DNA of 64,000 bases from Lentibacter algarum (lineage in GTDB: Bacteria > Pseudomonadota > Alphaproteobacteria > Rhodobacterales > Rhodobacteraceae), in the NCBI RefSeq assembly GCF_040580765.1, contig NZ_CP158687.1, positions 3,162,001-3,226,000 on the forward strand, in the 5' to 3' direction. The notes under the pieces are model-generated. The model saw only the letters and a program-made list of their open reading frames with translations, was not told the DNA's origin and searched no databases. Both the position numbers and the translations under genes were made by a program. How positions within the stretch are numbered: the stretch's first letter is position 1; each line of letters starts with the position of its first letter. Shown here one piece after another: positions 27,007 to 36,438 of the stretch.

Positions 27007-27104
27007 GGGGAGTCCTCCTGAGTTGTTCCTTCATTACCGAATAGAAAGGTTTGCCGTCTAGTCTTGTCACTCAAGGGCGTATTTCTACGGTAACGGAGAG
27101 AATT

Positions 27105-27443
27105 ATGGAGTTTAGCTGCACTGAAGCGGGCGATGTACTGATTGTAAGGGTGATGGCGGAGCGTATTGATGCGGCTGCCGCTCTTAAGTTTAAGGATGCC
27201 CTGCGCGAGTTGACGGGGGCGGCAAGCCATGTGGCGCTTGATCTGCGGGATGTTCAGTTTGTGGATTCGAGCGGGCTGGGCGCGATCGTGGCTGTGATGA
27301 AACTTATGGGGACGACGCGGCGGCTTGATCTTGCGGGGCTGACACCGACTGTTGATAAAGTGTTTCGGCTGACACGGATGGATTCTATTTTTACGATCCA
27401 TGGCAGTGTGGACGATATTCCGAAGCTCTATCAGGCGGGTTAA
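27105..27443 (+). CDS. STAS-domain anti-sigma factor antagonist
   Basis: 112-aa STAS protein like SpoIIAA/RsbV. The phosphorylatable serine is in FVDSSGLGAIVAVM near residue 55. GGAGAG lies just before the ATG at 27105. It is followed 24 nt later by a matching ATPase kinase, together forming a partner-switch pair. No sigma factor or phosphatase gene is next to it, so the final target lies elsewhere. Confidence 0.9.
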   Translation: MEFSCTEAGDVLIVRVMAERIDAAAALKFKDALRELTGAASHVALDLRDVQFVDSSGLGAIVAVMKLMGTTRRLDLAGLTPTVDKVFRLTRMDSIFTIHGSVDDIPKLYQAG

Positions 27444-27467
27444 TCGCCGATTGAGGAAGTGCAGAAG

Positions 27468-27908
27468 ATGCGCGAGTCTGACCAAAATCCGAAGTCACTG
27501 AAGCTTGATTTTCCAAGCTGCGAATTTGAAGTGCGGAAGGCTTTGAAGCAATTGGCCTGCGCACTTGAAGAGCTGGGTGTCGGGGCGGATGTGATTGGGT
27601 CAGCTGAAGTTGTACTGGGCGAGGTGCTCAACAACATTGTCGAACATGCTTACGGGAGCTCTGCGCAAGGGCGTATTGTGATGACCCTGACGTTGCGGGC
27701 GGCGGACCTGCGCTTTTTGGTCGTTGATGAAGGGCGGGCTTTGCCTATGAAAGAGCTGCCTCACGGCACCTTGCCAAGGCTTGATGGGCCGCTGGAAGGC
27801 CTGCCGGAGGGCGGCTTTGGCTGGTATCTGGTGCGCAAGTTGGCCACGGATCTGACCTATCAGCGCAAAGCTGGCCACAATGAGCTGGGCTTCTCTATCC
27901 TGCGTTGA
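27468..27908 (+). CDS. RsbW-like anti-sigma regulatory serine/threonine kinase
   Basis: 146-aa HATPase_c (GHKL) protein with the N box EVLNNIVEHAYG near residue 50, the G1-like VVDEGRALP and a G2-like GFGWYLVRKLATDL. Such proteins phosphorylate the STAS partner on serine and release or hold a target. A GAGGAAG site lies 8-9 nt before ATG 27468; a GTG at 27459 is an alternative. Confidence 0.88.
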   Translation: MRESDQNPKSLKLDFPSCEFEVRKALKQLACALEELGVGADVIGSAEVVLGEVLNNIVEHAYGSSAQGRIVMTLTLRAADLRFLVVDEGRALPMKELPHGTLPRLDGPLEGLPEGGFGWYLVRKLATDLTYQRKAGHNELGFSILR

Positions 27909-28020
27909 GGATTTCAGGGTTGTTGCTCTATGAATCGAGAAAACTTGAAAATGACATATTCAGCCCGAAGATTCGCCTGATTCAACTGTCATAACCCTCT
28001 TTGTAGCTGCATATAGCTTC

Positions 28021-28068
28021 CCTCGGCGCTGTGCGTTAATAGCCCCCACCCAGTGTGCGGCGCCGAGG
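28021..28068 (+). ncRNA. strand-specific long hairpin, possible structured leader or sRNA
   Basis: Arms CCTCGGCGC (28021-28029) and GCGCCGAGG (28060-28068) pair perfectly. The stem extends inward by eight more pairs, five of them G-U, leaving a 14-nt C-rich loop (AATAGCCCCCACCC). The G-U pairs would be A-C mismatches on the other strand, so only a + strand RNA folds well. It lies about 100 nt upstream of the gamma-glutamyltransferase start. I do not recognise it as a known riboswitch. Confidence 0.4.
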
Positions 28069-28165
28069 CCTTACCTTTCTGACGTATCGTTCTGATGAAT
28101 CCGCATTGGCTTTGGTCTTTGCGGAGCATAGTCTTTTCTGTGAAGCGAAACAGGATGGACGAGAT

Positions 28166-29743
28166 ATGCGCGATTTTCATTTTCCGGGGCGTTCTCCCGT
28201 ATTGGCCCAGAACGGCATGTGCGCGACCTCGCACCCTTTGGCGGCGAAAGTTGCTGTTGATATTATGGAGCGCGGCGGCAACGCTATGGATGCTGCGATT
28301 GCTGGTGCGGTTCTGCTTGGAATTTGCGAACCGCAGATGACAGGGATCGGTGGTGACTGCTTTGTCTTGTTTCAGGACAAGGACGGCGGAGCCATTCGCG
28401 CGCTTAACGGGTCGGGCTGTGCGCCCGCAGGCGCGGACCTTTCGGCGCTGAAGGCGCGGGGGGAGACTACTGTGCCGCTGAACGGACCTGAGGCTGTCAC
28501 AATCCCCACGGCAATGGACGCATTTTGCCGCCTTTCGGAAGATTACGGAAAGATCGGGATCGATGCTATTCTTGCGCCGACGATCCGCTATGCCGACGAG
28601 GGCGTGCCTGTCGCGGCGCGGGTGGCGTTTGACTGGCCAGAAGCCGGCAAAGCGCTTCAGGGGCACGGACGAACGCATTATATGATTGATGGCAAGCCTG
28701 GCGAAGTCGGCCAGATGTTTCGCTCGCCTGCGCAGGCTGAGGCGCTGCGGCGTGTTGCGAAAGAGGGGCGAAAGGGCTTTTATGAAGGCGAAGTTGCTGA
28801 AGACATGGTCGCGGCCCTGAAGGCGCTTGGCGGCGTTCACGAGCTGAGCGATTTTGCCAATGCGACAAGCTTTTACACCGAACCTGTTGGAAGCCATTAT
28901 AAGGGTGCAGACCTTCTGGAGCACCCGCCGAACGGACAGGGTGCAACGGCCAACTTGATGCTCAATATCCTGAGCCATTTTGATCTGGCGAGCATGGAGC
29001 CGTTTGGTGCGATGCGAGCGCATATTGAAGCGGAGGCGACGAAGCTCGCTTATGATGCGCGCAACCGCTTTATTGCCGACCCTGATGTCTCCAAGCGCGT
29101 AGAGCATATGCTGAGTATGGAGACGGCGACAAAGTTGGCTGCGCTGATTGATCCGAAGCGCGCGATGGCTGCGGCTGCGCCAATCAGTGAGGCGGTCCAT
29201 AAGGATACTGTATATATCACTGTAGTAGATAAAGACCGCATGGCTGTGAGCTTTATCTATTCTATTTTCCATGGATTTGGCTCTGGTATTGCCTCTGAAA
29301 AATTCGGGATTTTGCTGCAAAATCGTGGTGCAGGATTTACTCTGGATGAAAGCCATCCGAACGTTTACGGCGCAGGTAAGCGGCCGATGCATACAATTAT
29401 TCCTGGAATGTTGGCTGAAAATGGCCGCGCGACGATGCCTTTTGGTGTGATGGGCGGGCAGTATCAGTCATGTGGTCATGCGCGGTTTGTCACGAATATG
29501 ACTGATTTCGGTATGGATGCGCAGAGCGCGATTGATGCACCGCGGTGTTTTTCGGATGCGGGCGAGCTAAAAGTTGAGAAGGGCTATAGTGAGGCTGTGC
29601 GTGCCGAGCTTGCCGACATGGGACATAAGGTTGTTGTGCCTGACGGACCGCTCGGCGGGGCGCAGGCTATTCGCATCAGAAACGATGGCGTGCTGGAAGG
29701 CGCGTCTGATCCGCGCAAAGACGGCGCGGCGCTGGGGTATTGA
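28166..29743 (+). CDS. ggt: gamma-glutamyltransferase
   Basis: 525-aa Ntn-hydrolase precursor that cleaves itself before a threonine to make two subunits. The family opening MCATSHPLAAKVAVDIMERGGNAMDAA (residues about 18-43) and GIGGDCFVLF are seen. The likely nucleophile is the Thr in HKDTVYITVVD near residue 348, followed by GSGI and a conserved C-terminal GVMGGQYQ. There is no signal peptide, so a cytoplasmic version, as is common in Roseobacter amide and glutathione metabolism. Start at 28166 chosen for the family N-terminus; upstream residues are not conserved. Confidence 0.88.
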   Translation: MRDFHFPGRSPVLAQNGMCATSHPLAAKVAVDIMERGGNAMDAAIAGAVLLGICEPQMTGIGGDCFVLFQDKDGGAIRALNGSGCAPAGADLSALKARGETTVPLNGPEAVTIPTAMDAFCRLSEDYGKIGIDAILAPTIRYADEGVPVAARVAFDWPEAGKALQGHGRTHYMIDGKPGEVGQMFRSPAQAEALRRVAKEGRKGFYEGEVAEDMVAALKALGGVHELSDFANATSFYTEPVGSHYKGADLLEHPPNGQGATANLMLNILSHFDLASMEPFGAMRAHIEAEATKLAYDARNRFIADPDVSKRVEHMLSMETATKLAALIDPKRAMAAAAPISEAVHKDTVYITVVDKDRMAVSFIYSIFHGFGSGIASEKFGILLQNRGAGFTLDESHPNVYGAGKRPMHTIIPGMLAENGRATMPFGVMGGQYQSCGHARFVTNMTDFGMDAQSAIDAPRCFSDAGELKVEKGYSEAVRAELADMGHKVVVPDGPLGGAQAIRIRNDGVLEGASDPRKDGAALGY

Positions 29744-29745
29744 GC

Positions 29746-30126
29746 ATGGCAATTACACCTGTGAAAGAGCTCGTGATGCGGGCGAAAGAAGAGATTGAAA
29801 CGCTGAGCCGCGACGAAGTTTGGCGGCTGGCGGAAGCGGGAGAGGCGCTTGTCGTGGATATTCGGGATCCGCGTGAGCTTGAGCGGGAGGGACGCTTTCC
29901 TGGCGCGATGCATGCGCCGCGGGGGATGTTGGAATTCTGGTTTGATCCTGCGAGCCCCTACCACAAAGAGGCTTTTGCCACCGACAAGAAGATCATCCTG
30001 TTTTGTGCTGGGGCATGGCGCTCGGCTTTAGCGGCGAAAGCTCTAAAGGACATGGGCGGCGAGAATATTGCCGAGATGGATGGTGGCTTTGGCGCGTGGA
30101 AGAAGGACGGGCGGCCTGTGGAATAG
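29746..30126 (+). CDS. rhodanese-like sulfurtransferase
   Basis: 126-aa single rhodanese domain with the active-site cysteine in ILFCAGAWRSA near residue 86 and the closing MDGGFGAWKKDGRPV. The six-residue loop CAGAWR fits a sulfurtransferase, not a phosphatase. It starts 2 nt after the ggt stop, so the two are coupled; a role in handling sulfur from glutathione breakdown is plausible but inferred. Confidence 0.88.
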   Translation: MAITPVKELVMRAKEEIETLSRDEVWRLAEAGEALVVDIRDPRELEREGRFPGAMHAPRGMLEFWFDPASPYHKEAFATDKKIILFCAGAWRSALAAKALKDMGGENIAEMDGGFGAWKKDGRPVE

Positions 30127-30127
30127 C

Positions 30128-30214
30128 GGTTTCGAATTGTGCTGCGCACAATCCGACCGTGGCGGGGGACGCTGTCCCCCGCACCCCCTGGGATATTTTT
30201 AAAAAGAAGAAGAG
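30128..30214 (+). repeat. 87-nt composite 3' element, copy F
   Basis: Same layout and length as the copy at 17395-17481: stem ATTGTGC/GCACAAT, stem GCGGGGGAC/GTCCCCCGC, then CTGGGATATTTTTAAAAAGA and a purine tail ending 21 nt from the hspQ stop codon. It starts 2 nt after the rhodanese stop, so it separates two converging genes. Confidence 0.8.
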
Positions 30215-30235
30215 TGTGCGGGTAGGAATTCCAGC

Positions 30236-30565
30236 TCAGTTCAGTTGGAACTGGAGCGGGTATTGGCCATCTTGGAAGGGGCCGAAGAGATCAGGAATGT
30301 CGGGATGATCGACCGGCTCGCCTGAATAGTCTGCGACGAGGTTTTGTTCGGAGACATAGGCCACGTAGTAGCTCTGATCATTTTCGGCGAGGAGATGATA
30401 AAAGGGCTGCTCCTTTTGGGGGCGGCTGTCCTCGGGGATTGCTTCATACCATTCGTCAGTGTTTGAAAACTGCGGATCCACGTCAAAGACAACCCCTCGG
30501 AAAGGGTGCTTCTTGTGGCGGACGACTTGTCCGAGGTGGTATTTGGCGCGTTTGCGTATCATCAT
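30236..30565 (-). CDS. hspQ: heat shock protein HspQ (YccV family)
   Basis: 109-aa protein with the HspQ/hemimethylated-DNA-binding core: GQVVRHKKHPFRGVVFDVDPQF, then QPFYHLLAEND and YVAYVSEQNLV. In enterobacteria it acts as an adaptor or enhancer for Lon and binds hemimethylated DNA. Single gene, converging on the rhodanese gene. Confidence 0.9.
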   Translation of the reverse strand: MMIRKRAKYHLGQVVRHKKHPFRGVVFDVDPQFSNTDEWYEAIPEDSRPQKEQPFYHLLAENDQSYYVAYVSEQNLVADYSGEPVDHPDIPDLFGPFQDGQYPLQFQLN

Positions 30566-30780
30566 GAGTTTAGCCCCTACCCGAGCAGCTTAACGCTTTC
30601 AATGGGGGCTTGTCTATTTCTGAGCGTGAAAATGATGGAAACACTCTGTGACGCTCTCGCCTACAGTTCGATGCATCTGGGGGTGGTTTGCGCGCAGAAA
30701 AGCGCTTGCGCCACGGAAATTTGATTTAGGTTTTGGCCATGATGCGCTATGCTTTGAAAAAATAAGCAAGCGAGGGGCAG

Positions 30781-31371
30781 ATGAGCAGAATCCTTTGCGC
30801 ATTTCTAATTGTGGCAACGCTGGCGGCCTGTGGTCGTGGCGCAGGAACGAGCGCGCCAAGGCAGCTCGATAACGCATGTGCCCTGTTGAAAGAGCGCCCA
30901 ACCTATTACAAAGCCTTCAAGGCGACCGAGCGCAAATGGGGCGTGCCTGTGCATGTGCAGATGGCCACCATTTACCAAGAAAGCAAATTCAAGTCAGACG
31001 CGCGCACGCCGTTTCAGTATACGCTTGGAGTGATCCCTGTTGGACGACAGTCGAGCGCTTTTGGCTATTCGCAAGCACTTGATGCGACCTGGAAGGAATA
31101 CCAACGCAAAGAAGGCAAACGCATGGCGCGGCGGAATAATATCCGCGATGCGAGTGACTTCATGGGCTACTATATGAACATCAGTCGGGAGCGGAACGGT
31201 ATCTCGCTTCATGATGCGCGAAATCAGTATCTGGCCTACCATGACGGGCATACAGGCTATGCCCGAGGAACCTATCGTCAAAAGGCTTGGTTGATGCGGG
31301 TGGCTGGAGAAGTTGGCCAGCGCTCAGAGATGTATAAAGCCCAATTGGCGAGCTGTAGGCGCTTTCGTTGA
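30781..31371 (+). CDS. SLT-like transglycosylase lipoprotein
   Basis: 196-aa lipoprotein with a lipobox LAAC (Cys about residue 17). The body resembles the lytic transglycosylase fold: VQMATIYQESKF holds the likely catalytic Glu near residue 64, and FGYSQALDATW and YLAYHDGHTGYARGTY match SLT motifs. It should cut peptidoglycan at the inner face of the envelope. GAGGGG lies 5 nt before the ATG. Single-gene unit. Confidence 0.85.
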   Translation: MSRILCAFLIVATLAACGRGAGTSAPRQLDNACALLKERPTYYKAFKATERKWGVPVHVQMATIYQESKFKSDARTPFQYTLGVIPVGRQSSAFGYSQALDATWKEYQRKEGKRMARRNNIRDASDFMGYYMNISRERNGISLHDARNQYLAYHDGHTGYARGTYRQKAWLMRVAGEVGQRSEMYKAQLASCRRFR

Positions 31372-31387
31372 GCTATTGACGCGGTAG

Positions 31388-31993
31388 CTAGCGCCCGCCG
31401 CGTTTCTTCGTATTGGCATCGATATCAAACAGGGCGTTGGGCAGAGAGCCGCCTTTTGCGAGCTCGCCGAGCACAACTGTTGTGCTTGAGCCGCTGTCGT
31501 CATTGATGACCCATTGGCGCAGCTCTACGGGGCTTCCTGTAAATTTAAGCTGGATATTGCCGTACTCAGGGTGTGCAGGGTCTTGCGCCGTGATCACTGT
31601 GGCTGTGCCATCAAAGCTGTGGCCTGTCACCATATTGGCGCTTGCGAGATCTACTGTGCGCGCGAGGATGATTGAGAGGGGCGTTTTGGCCAAGGGGTAA
31701 CTTTCAGGGCCCTGGTTTGTCTTTGGGTCAAAGATGGCCACGGTGTTGGCGCTGGCCAGCACGAGGGTTTCTTCGGGGGGGTTATACTCGAAGCGGATCT
31801 TGCCAGGGCGTTTGATGTAGATCGTGCCTGTGGAGATTGTGCCATCGTCATTGATCTGGGTGAAGGCGCCTTTGGCTGTTTTCATCGCGTTGAGATATTG
31901 CGAGAGCGCGTTGAGTGAAAGCTTTTCCGCGGCGGCGGGGGCTGCGAGGGTAAGGGCCAGAACAGGCGCGAGAAAAATGTGTTTGAGTTTCAT
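31388..31993 (-). CDS. lolA: outer-membrane lipoprotein carrier protein LolA
   Basis: 201-aa periplasmic chaperone that carries lipoproteins from LolCDE to the outer membrane. Signal peptide (MKLKHIFLAPVLALTLAAPAAAE) followed by the LolA core with GTIYIKRPGKIRFEYNPP near residue 60. ATG 31993 with a TAGGT site is chosen over TTG 31999. It lies downstream of ftsK on the same strand, a common alphaproteobacterial order, but a strong hairpin separates them. Confidence 0.92.
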   Translation of the reverse strand: MKLKHIFLAPVLALTLAAPAAAEKLSLNALSQYLNAMKTAKGAFTQINDDGTISTGTIYIKRPGKIRFEYNPPEETLVLASANTVAIFDPKTNQGPESYPLAKTPLSIILARTVDLASANMVTGHSFDGTATVITAQDPAHPEYGNIQLKFTGSPVELRQWVINDDSGSSTTVVLGELAKGGSLPNALFDIDANTKKRGGR

Positions 31994-32052
31994 AACCAAT
32001 ACCTAAGTGTTCAGGGGCTTCGTTGCACCAGTGACTTGGGGGTAAAATACGA

Positions 32053-32088
32053 AAACACCAGTTGTTAAGCGATAACAAACTGGTGTTT
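32053..32088 (-). terminator. hairpin terminator after ftsK
   Basis: Long stem with arms AAACACCAGTT and AACTGGTGTTT plus an inner GTTA/TAAC pair. On the minus strand the hairpin is followed by TTTTCGTATTTT. It lies 27 nt past the ftsK stop. Confidence 0.7.
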
Positions 32089-32114
32089 CGATAATTTTAA
32101 GGGCGAAAGACCGC

Positions 32115-35045
32115 TTAGTGCTGTTCTGGCACAAGAATTTCGCGTTTGCCGACGTGGTTCGCGCCCGAGATGATGCCTTCGTCTTCCATCTGTTCGACGA
32201 GCTTGGCGGCTTTGTTGTAGCCGATCGAGAGCTTGCGCTGGATGTAGGATGTGGAGCACTTGCGATCTTTGATGACGATGGCGACGGCTGTATCGTAAAG
32301 CGCGTCTTCACCATCGGTGTTGCCGCCAAGGCCGAGGACTGCGTCGATATCGCTTGCGTTGTCATCAGGCGGGCCTTGGACAACACCTGAGACATATTCG
32401 GGCGGGCCGAAAGCCTTCAAGTGATTGACGATTTCTTCGACTTCTTCATCGGAGACAAAGGGGCCGTGGCAGCGTGTGATCTTGGCGCCGCCTGCCATAT
32501 AGAGCATGTCGCCCATGCCGAGGAGTTGTTCGGCGCCCATTTCGCCAAGGATTGTGCGGCTGTCGATTTTACTCGTCACTTGGAAGCTGATCCGTGTGGG
32601 GAAGTTGGCTTTGATTGTGCCTGTGATGACGTCGACCGAGGGGCGCTGTGTGGCCATGATGATATGAATGCCAGACGCGCGCGCCATTTGAGCGAGGCGC
32701 TGGATGCAGGCTTCGATCTCTTTGCCTGCGACCATCATAAGGTCGGCCATTTCGTCGACGATGACGACGATATAGGGCATTTTCTCAGGCTGCATTTCCT
32801 CTGTTTCAAACACTGGCTCGCCTGTGTCGTCGTCGAAGCCGGTCTGGACGGTCCGCGAGAACATCTCGCCTTTGGCCAGAGCATCGGCCACGCGGGAGTT
32901 GTAGCCGTCGATGTTGCGCACGCCCATTTTGGACATTTTGCGGTAGCGCTCTTCCATCTCGCCAACTGTCCACTTGAGAGCAACCACGGCTTTCTTCGGG
33001 TCGGTCACAACGGGGGAGAGCAGGTGCGGGATGCCGTCATATACGGAGAGTTCGAGCATTTTGGGGTCGATCATGATCATGCGGCACTCTTCAGGCGTGA
33101 GCTTGTAGAGAAGCGAGAGGATCATCGTGTTGATAGCGACAGATTTACCTGAGCCAGTTGTACCCGCGATAAGCAGGTGAGGCATCTTGGCGAGGTTGGC
33201 GACGATGGGATCACCGCCGATGTCTTTGCCAAGTGCTAGGGGCAGTTTGTGGTTCCCGTCGCCGTATTCGCGGCCAGAGAGGATCTCGCGGAAGCCGACC
33301 ATCTCGCGGTTGTCATTGGGGAGTTCGATACCGATGACGGAGCGTCCGGGGACAGTAGAAACACGCGCGGAAAGAGCGGCCATGGAACGGGCGATATCAT
33401 CGGCGAGGCCGATCACACGAGAGGCTTTCAAGCCTGGCGCAGGCTCTAGCTCATACATTGTGACAACAGGGCCAGGACGGACCGAGACGATCTCGCCTTT
33501 GACGCCGTAGTCATCGAGTACGGACTCGAGCATACGGGCGTTGGCCTCTAGGGCTTCATCGGAGAGATGGAAACGTTCGATTTTGACCGGATCGGCGAGA
33601 AGCGAAAGCGGAGGAAGCTCGTAGGCGGGGCGCTTGTCTTCGAATTTGAATGTCGGCTGGGCCTCGGCTTTGGCACGCGTGCTGGTTTGAACCGGTTTTT
33701 TGACAGCGTGTTGAACGACCTTCTTTGGTTCAGCAGTCGGGATTGAATAGGCGCGCGGTGCGGCGGGCACTTCTTCTGGTGCGAATGTCTCGTCGATAAC
33801 CGCTTCGTCGGCGTAGTCGTCGAAAATATTAGCCTCGGACGCTTCAAAGGCTTCGGGCTCTGGCGCGTAGGCTGCTGTGAGCTGCGGCTCTGGCGGCAGG
33901 CTTGGGATGCCTCCACCTGTCAGTGGGGGCTCGGCACGCAAGTGGGCTGGCGTTGTGTCAAGCACAAGAGGCACGGGGCCGTGGCCACGGCCTTTGGTAA
34001 GGGGGGCAGCGATGGCCGATTGGATTGTTGGACTTTGGCGCACGCGTGATTTGATCACATCAGCGATCTTGGCTTTAATGCGGTCGTCCGATGGGGCAGG
34101 GGGCTCGCCATGAGAAAATTGTGGTGCGGTTTCGACAAGCTCTTGTTCGGGCATAGGCTCTGCGCGGCGAATAAGATTGGGCATAAGTGCGCGCAGGCCT
34201 GTCTTCTCGGCGGGCTCCACTGTGAGCGGTGGCTCGTCATGGTGGGCATAGGCGGCAGGCGCGCGTGGCAGAACCTCAAGGCTCTGGGCATCTTGCAGGG
34301 CTGTCCATTCGGCGGCTTCGGCGCGGGCGATGGCGCGTTGCTCACGGCGGGCGCGGTTGCGCTCTTGCATTGTTTGGGCAGCAGTCATCGCGCCTGTTGC
34401 TGTTTTGCCCAGAACTTTCATGGCGGTGGCATAGGCAATGATCGTTCCGATCAGGAGGAACCGACCGATGTAGCGAAGCTCAGGCCGTGTGAACCCGAGG
34501 ATAAACGCGCCAAATGCGATCATCGCTGCGCCGAGAATAAGAGAGAGCACTTTGAGGCCAAAGCTTGCACCGACGGGCAGCAGGCCGAGGAGGCTGCCAA
34601 GAACAGTGTCGCCGAAGAGGCCGCCAAGGCCGAAAGAATGTGTCCATGTTTCGCCTGGTACGAGGGTAGAAGCATAGACGGAGAGAAGCGCAAGCCAGAT
34701 TGGTGCGAAGATCAAGCGGCCGATGGCGCGGTCTGCTCCGAAGTGGAGGGCGAAACGAAGGCCCCAAGCAAGGAGCGCGGCTGCGATGCCCCAGCTTCCC
34801 CATCCGATGATCATAAAGAGAGGTGCAGCGATGGCTGCTCCGATGCCACCCATCCAGTTTTGGACCGGAGCGTCTGTGGCAGAGAGCCAAGAAGGGTCGT
34901 TGGGATTGTAGGAGGCAACCATAGCGGCGGCCGCCAGAGCTACGATGACAAGCGCAATGCCAATCAGCTCTTTGCCGCGTTTTTCGATGGCTTCTGCCAT
35001 TTTGCTATCGAGAAGCGGATCGCGTCCACGTGTCTGGTATGCCAT
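32115..35045 (-). CDS. ftsK: DNA translocase FtsK
   Basis: 976-aa septal DNA pump that clears chromosome ends and activates XerCD at dif. Four to five membrane helices lie in residues 28-210, then a Pro/Glu/Ala-rich linker to about 480. The motor has Walker A TTGSGKS near 640 and Walker [14 protein letters not shown] near 760. The C-terminal winged-helix gamma domain (about 905-970; [17 protein letters not shown]) reads KOPS. Length and order are normal. An aminotransferase gene lies 12 nt upstream. Confidence 0.95.
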   Translation of the reverse strand: MAYQTRGRDPLLDSKMAEAIEKRGKELIGIALVIVALAAAAMVASYNPNDPSWLSATDAPVQNWMGGIGAAIAAPLFMIIGWGSWGIAAALLAWGLRFALHFGADRAIGRLIFAPIWLALLSVYASTLVPGETWTHSFGLGGLFGDTVLGSLLGLLPVGASFGLKVLSLILGAAMIAFGAFILGFTRPELRYIGRFLLIGTIIAYATAMKVLGKTATGAMTAAQTMQERNRARREQRAIARAEAAEWTALQDAQSLEVLPRAPAAYAHHDEPPLTVEPAEKTGLRALMPNLIRRAEPMPEQELVETAPQFSHGEPPAPSDDRIKAKIADVIKSRVRQSPTIQSAIAAPLTKGRGHGPVPLVLDTTPAHLRAEPPLTGGGIPSLPPEPQLTAAYAPEPEAFEASEANIFDDYADEAVIDETFAPEEVPAAPRAYSIPTAEPKKVVQHAVKKPVQTSTRAKAEAQPTFKFEDKRPAYELPPLSLLADPVKIERFHLSDEALEANARMLESVLDDYGVKGEIVSVRPGPVVTMYELEPAPGLKASRVIGLADDIARSMAALSARVSTVPGRSVIGIELPNDNREMVGFREILSGREYGDGNHKLPLALGKDIGGDPIVANLAKMPHLLIAGTTGSGKSVAINTMILSLLYKLTPEECRMIMIDPKMLELSVYDGIPHLLSPVVTDPKKAVVALKWTVGEMEERYRKMSKMGVRNIDGYNSRVADALAKGEMFSRTVQTGFDDDTGEPVFETEEMQPEKMPYIVVIVDEMADLMMVAGKEIEACIQRLAQMARASGIHIIMATQRPSVDVITGTIKANFPTRISFQVTSKIDSRTILGEMGAEQLLGMGDMLYMAGGAKITRCHGPFVSDEEVEEIVNHLKAFGPPEYVSGVVQGPPDDNASDIDAVLGLGGNTDGEDALYDTAVAIVIKDRKCSTSYIQRKLSIGYNKAAKLVEQMEDEGIISGANHVGKREILVPEQH

Positions 35046-35057
35046 TTTCCCTCGTCC

Positions 35058-36236
35058 TCAGCTTTGTAAGCAGCTTTTGAGGCGGAGGAGCCCCTGCTGC
35101 ATTTCTTCTTTTGGGGCCACCATGGCGACCCTGATGTAATTCTGTCCTGGATTACGGCCTTCGGCGTCGCGGCTCAGGTAGGCTCCGGGGAGCACACGCA
35201 CGCCTGTCTCGCGCCAGAGCTTGAGCGCAGCAGTTTCGCCGTCTTCCACTGGAAGCCAAAGGAAAAAACCACCTTCGGGGCCTTGATAGCCATCGAAATC
35301 AGCCATGACCTTGTCCGCAATGGTGTATTTTTCCTGATAGAGCTTACGGTTCTCTATCACATGTTCTTCATCGGCCCAGACGCGTGCGGCTACGGCCTGA
35401 AGCGGCGTCGGGAGTGGTGCACCAGCGTAGTTCCGCAGCTGCTTTAGGCGTGCGATAGTTTGCGGCCCGCCTGCAACAAAGCCTGAGCGTAGGCCAGGTA
35501 AGTTGGATCGTTTGGAAAGCGAATGAAAGATCACCACGCGTTCAGGGTGTGCGCCCATCTCGGTGGCGACATCCAGCGCGCTGGGGGGCGGATCATTTCG
35601 ATAAATTTCCGAGTAGCATTCATCAGCAAAGATCTGGAAATCAAACTGCTCCGCCAAGGCGATCAGCTCGCGCAGGTAAGCGCGACTGGCGATTGCGCCC
35701 TGCGGATTGGAGGGAGAACAGATAAAGGCAGCAGCTGTTTTCTTGAGAATATCAGTGGGCAGGCCAGAGAAGTCAGGCAGGAAGCCAGTACTCTCTGTCG
35801 CATTTGCGAAGATTGGTCGTGCTCCGACAGAGGCTGCACCAACGGCATAGACTTGATAAAAGGGGTTCGGCATCAGGATATTGGGCGTATCGCCCTGCAC
35901 CTTCTCAGGCACGAGCGCCATGCAGGCGTTGTAGAGGCCTTCACGGGTTCCATTGAGAGCCAAGATTTGCGTATCAGCGGCGGCCGTTATGGAGAAGCGG
36001 CTCTTGAGCCAGCCTGAAATGGCTGTAAGCAGGGCTTCGCTGCCGTCATTGGGGGGGTAGCTGTTGAAGCCTTTGATGTGCGCGGCCAGCTCTTCGCCGA
36101 CCCAAGTGGGGAAGGGGTGCTTTGGCTCGCCGATGGTCATATGCACGGTTTCGCCGCCTGCAGGATGGTGATCCAACAGGGCGCGCAAACGCGGGAACGC
36201 ATAGGCCGGAAGGTTCGAAAACCGCTCGGGAAACAT
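35058..36236 (-). CDS. class I/II aminotransferase (DapC-like)
   Basis: 392-aa fold-type I PLP enzyme. The Schiff-base lysine is in HSLSKRSNLPGLRSGF near residue 240, with SPSNPQGAI and FADECYSEIYR before it and a C-terminal arginine region PGAYLSRD. The pattern is closest to succinyldiaminopimelate aminotransferases of alphaproteobacteria that work in lysine/peptidoglycan precursor synthesis. The specific substrate is inferred. Cotranscribed with ftsK (12-nt gap). Confidence 0.85.
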   Translation of the reverse strand: MFPERFSNLPAYAFPRLRALLDHHPAGGETVHMTIGEPKHPFPTWVGEELAAHIKGFNSYPPNDGSEALLTAISGWLKSRFSITAAADTQILALNGTREGLYNACMALVPEKVQGDTPNILMPNPFYQVYAVGAASVGARPIFANATESTGFLPDFSGLPTDILKKTAAAFICSPSNPQGAIASRAYLRELIALAEQFDFQIFADECYSEIYRNDPPPSALDVATEMGAHPERVVIFHSLSKRSNLPGLRSGFVAGGPQTIARLKQLRNYAGAPLPTPLQAVAARVWADEEHVIENRKLYQEKYTIADKVMADFDGYQGPEGGFFLWLPVEDGETAALKLWRETGVRVLPGAYLSRDAEGRNPGQNYIRVAMVAPKEEMQQGLLRLKSCLQS

Positions 36237-36438
36237 ATCAATACTGCCTCAAAGTCGGGGTCATTAGCGCCCCGTTTGAAATCAAATTACTCAAGCAAGC
36301 TCGCTTCGTCCAGAAAAACTGTGTGGATTCAGGCAGTTTGTGGCATTTATAGCGCCCCATGCGAGGTTTGAACTGCCAATAGGCTATCCGTTGACGCCTT
36401 CGCGGGACGCTGGCGGCGCTTTTCTATCATGCCGCAGC

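Noticed and set aside
27989..29392. 467-codon minus-strand frame opposite ggt
   Set aside because: The ggt frame has family motifs throughout; this one is basic and featureless.
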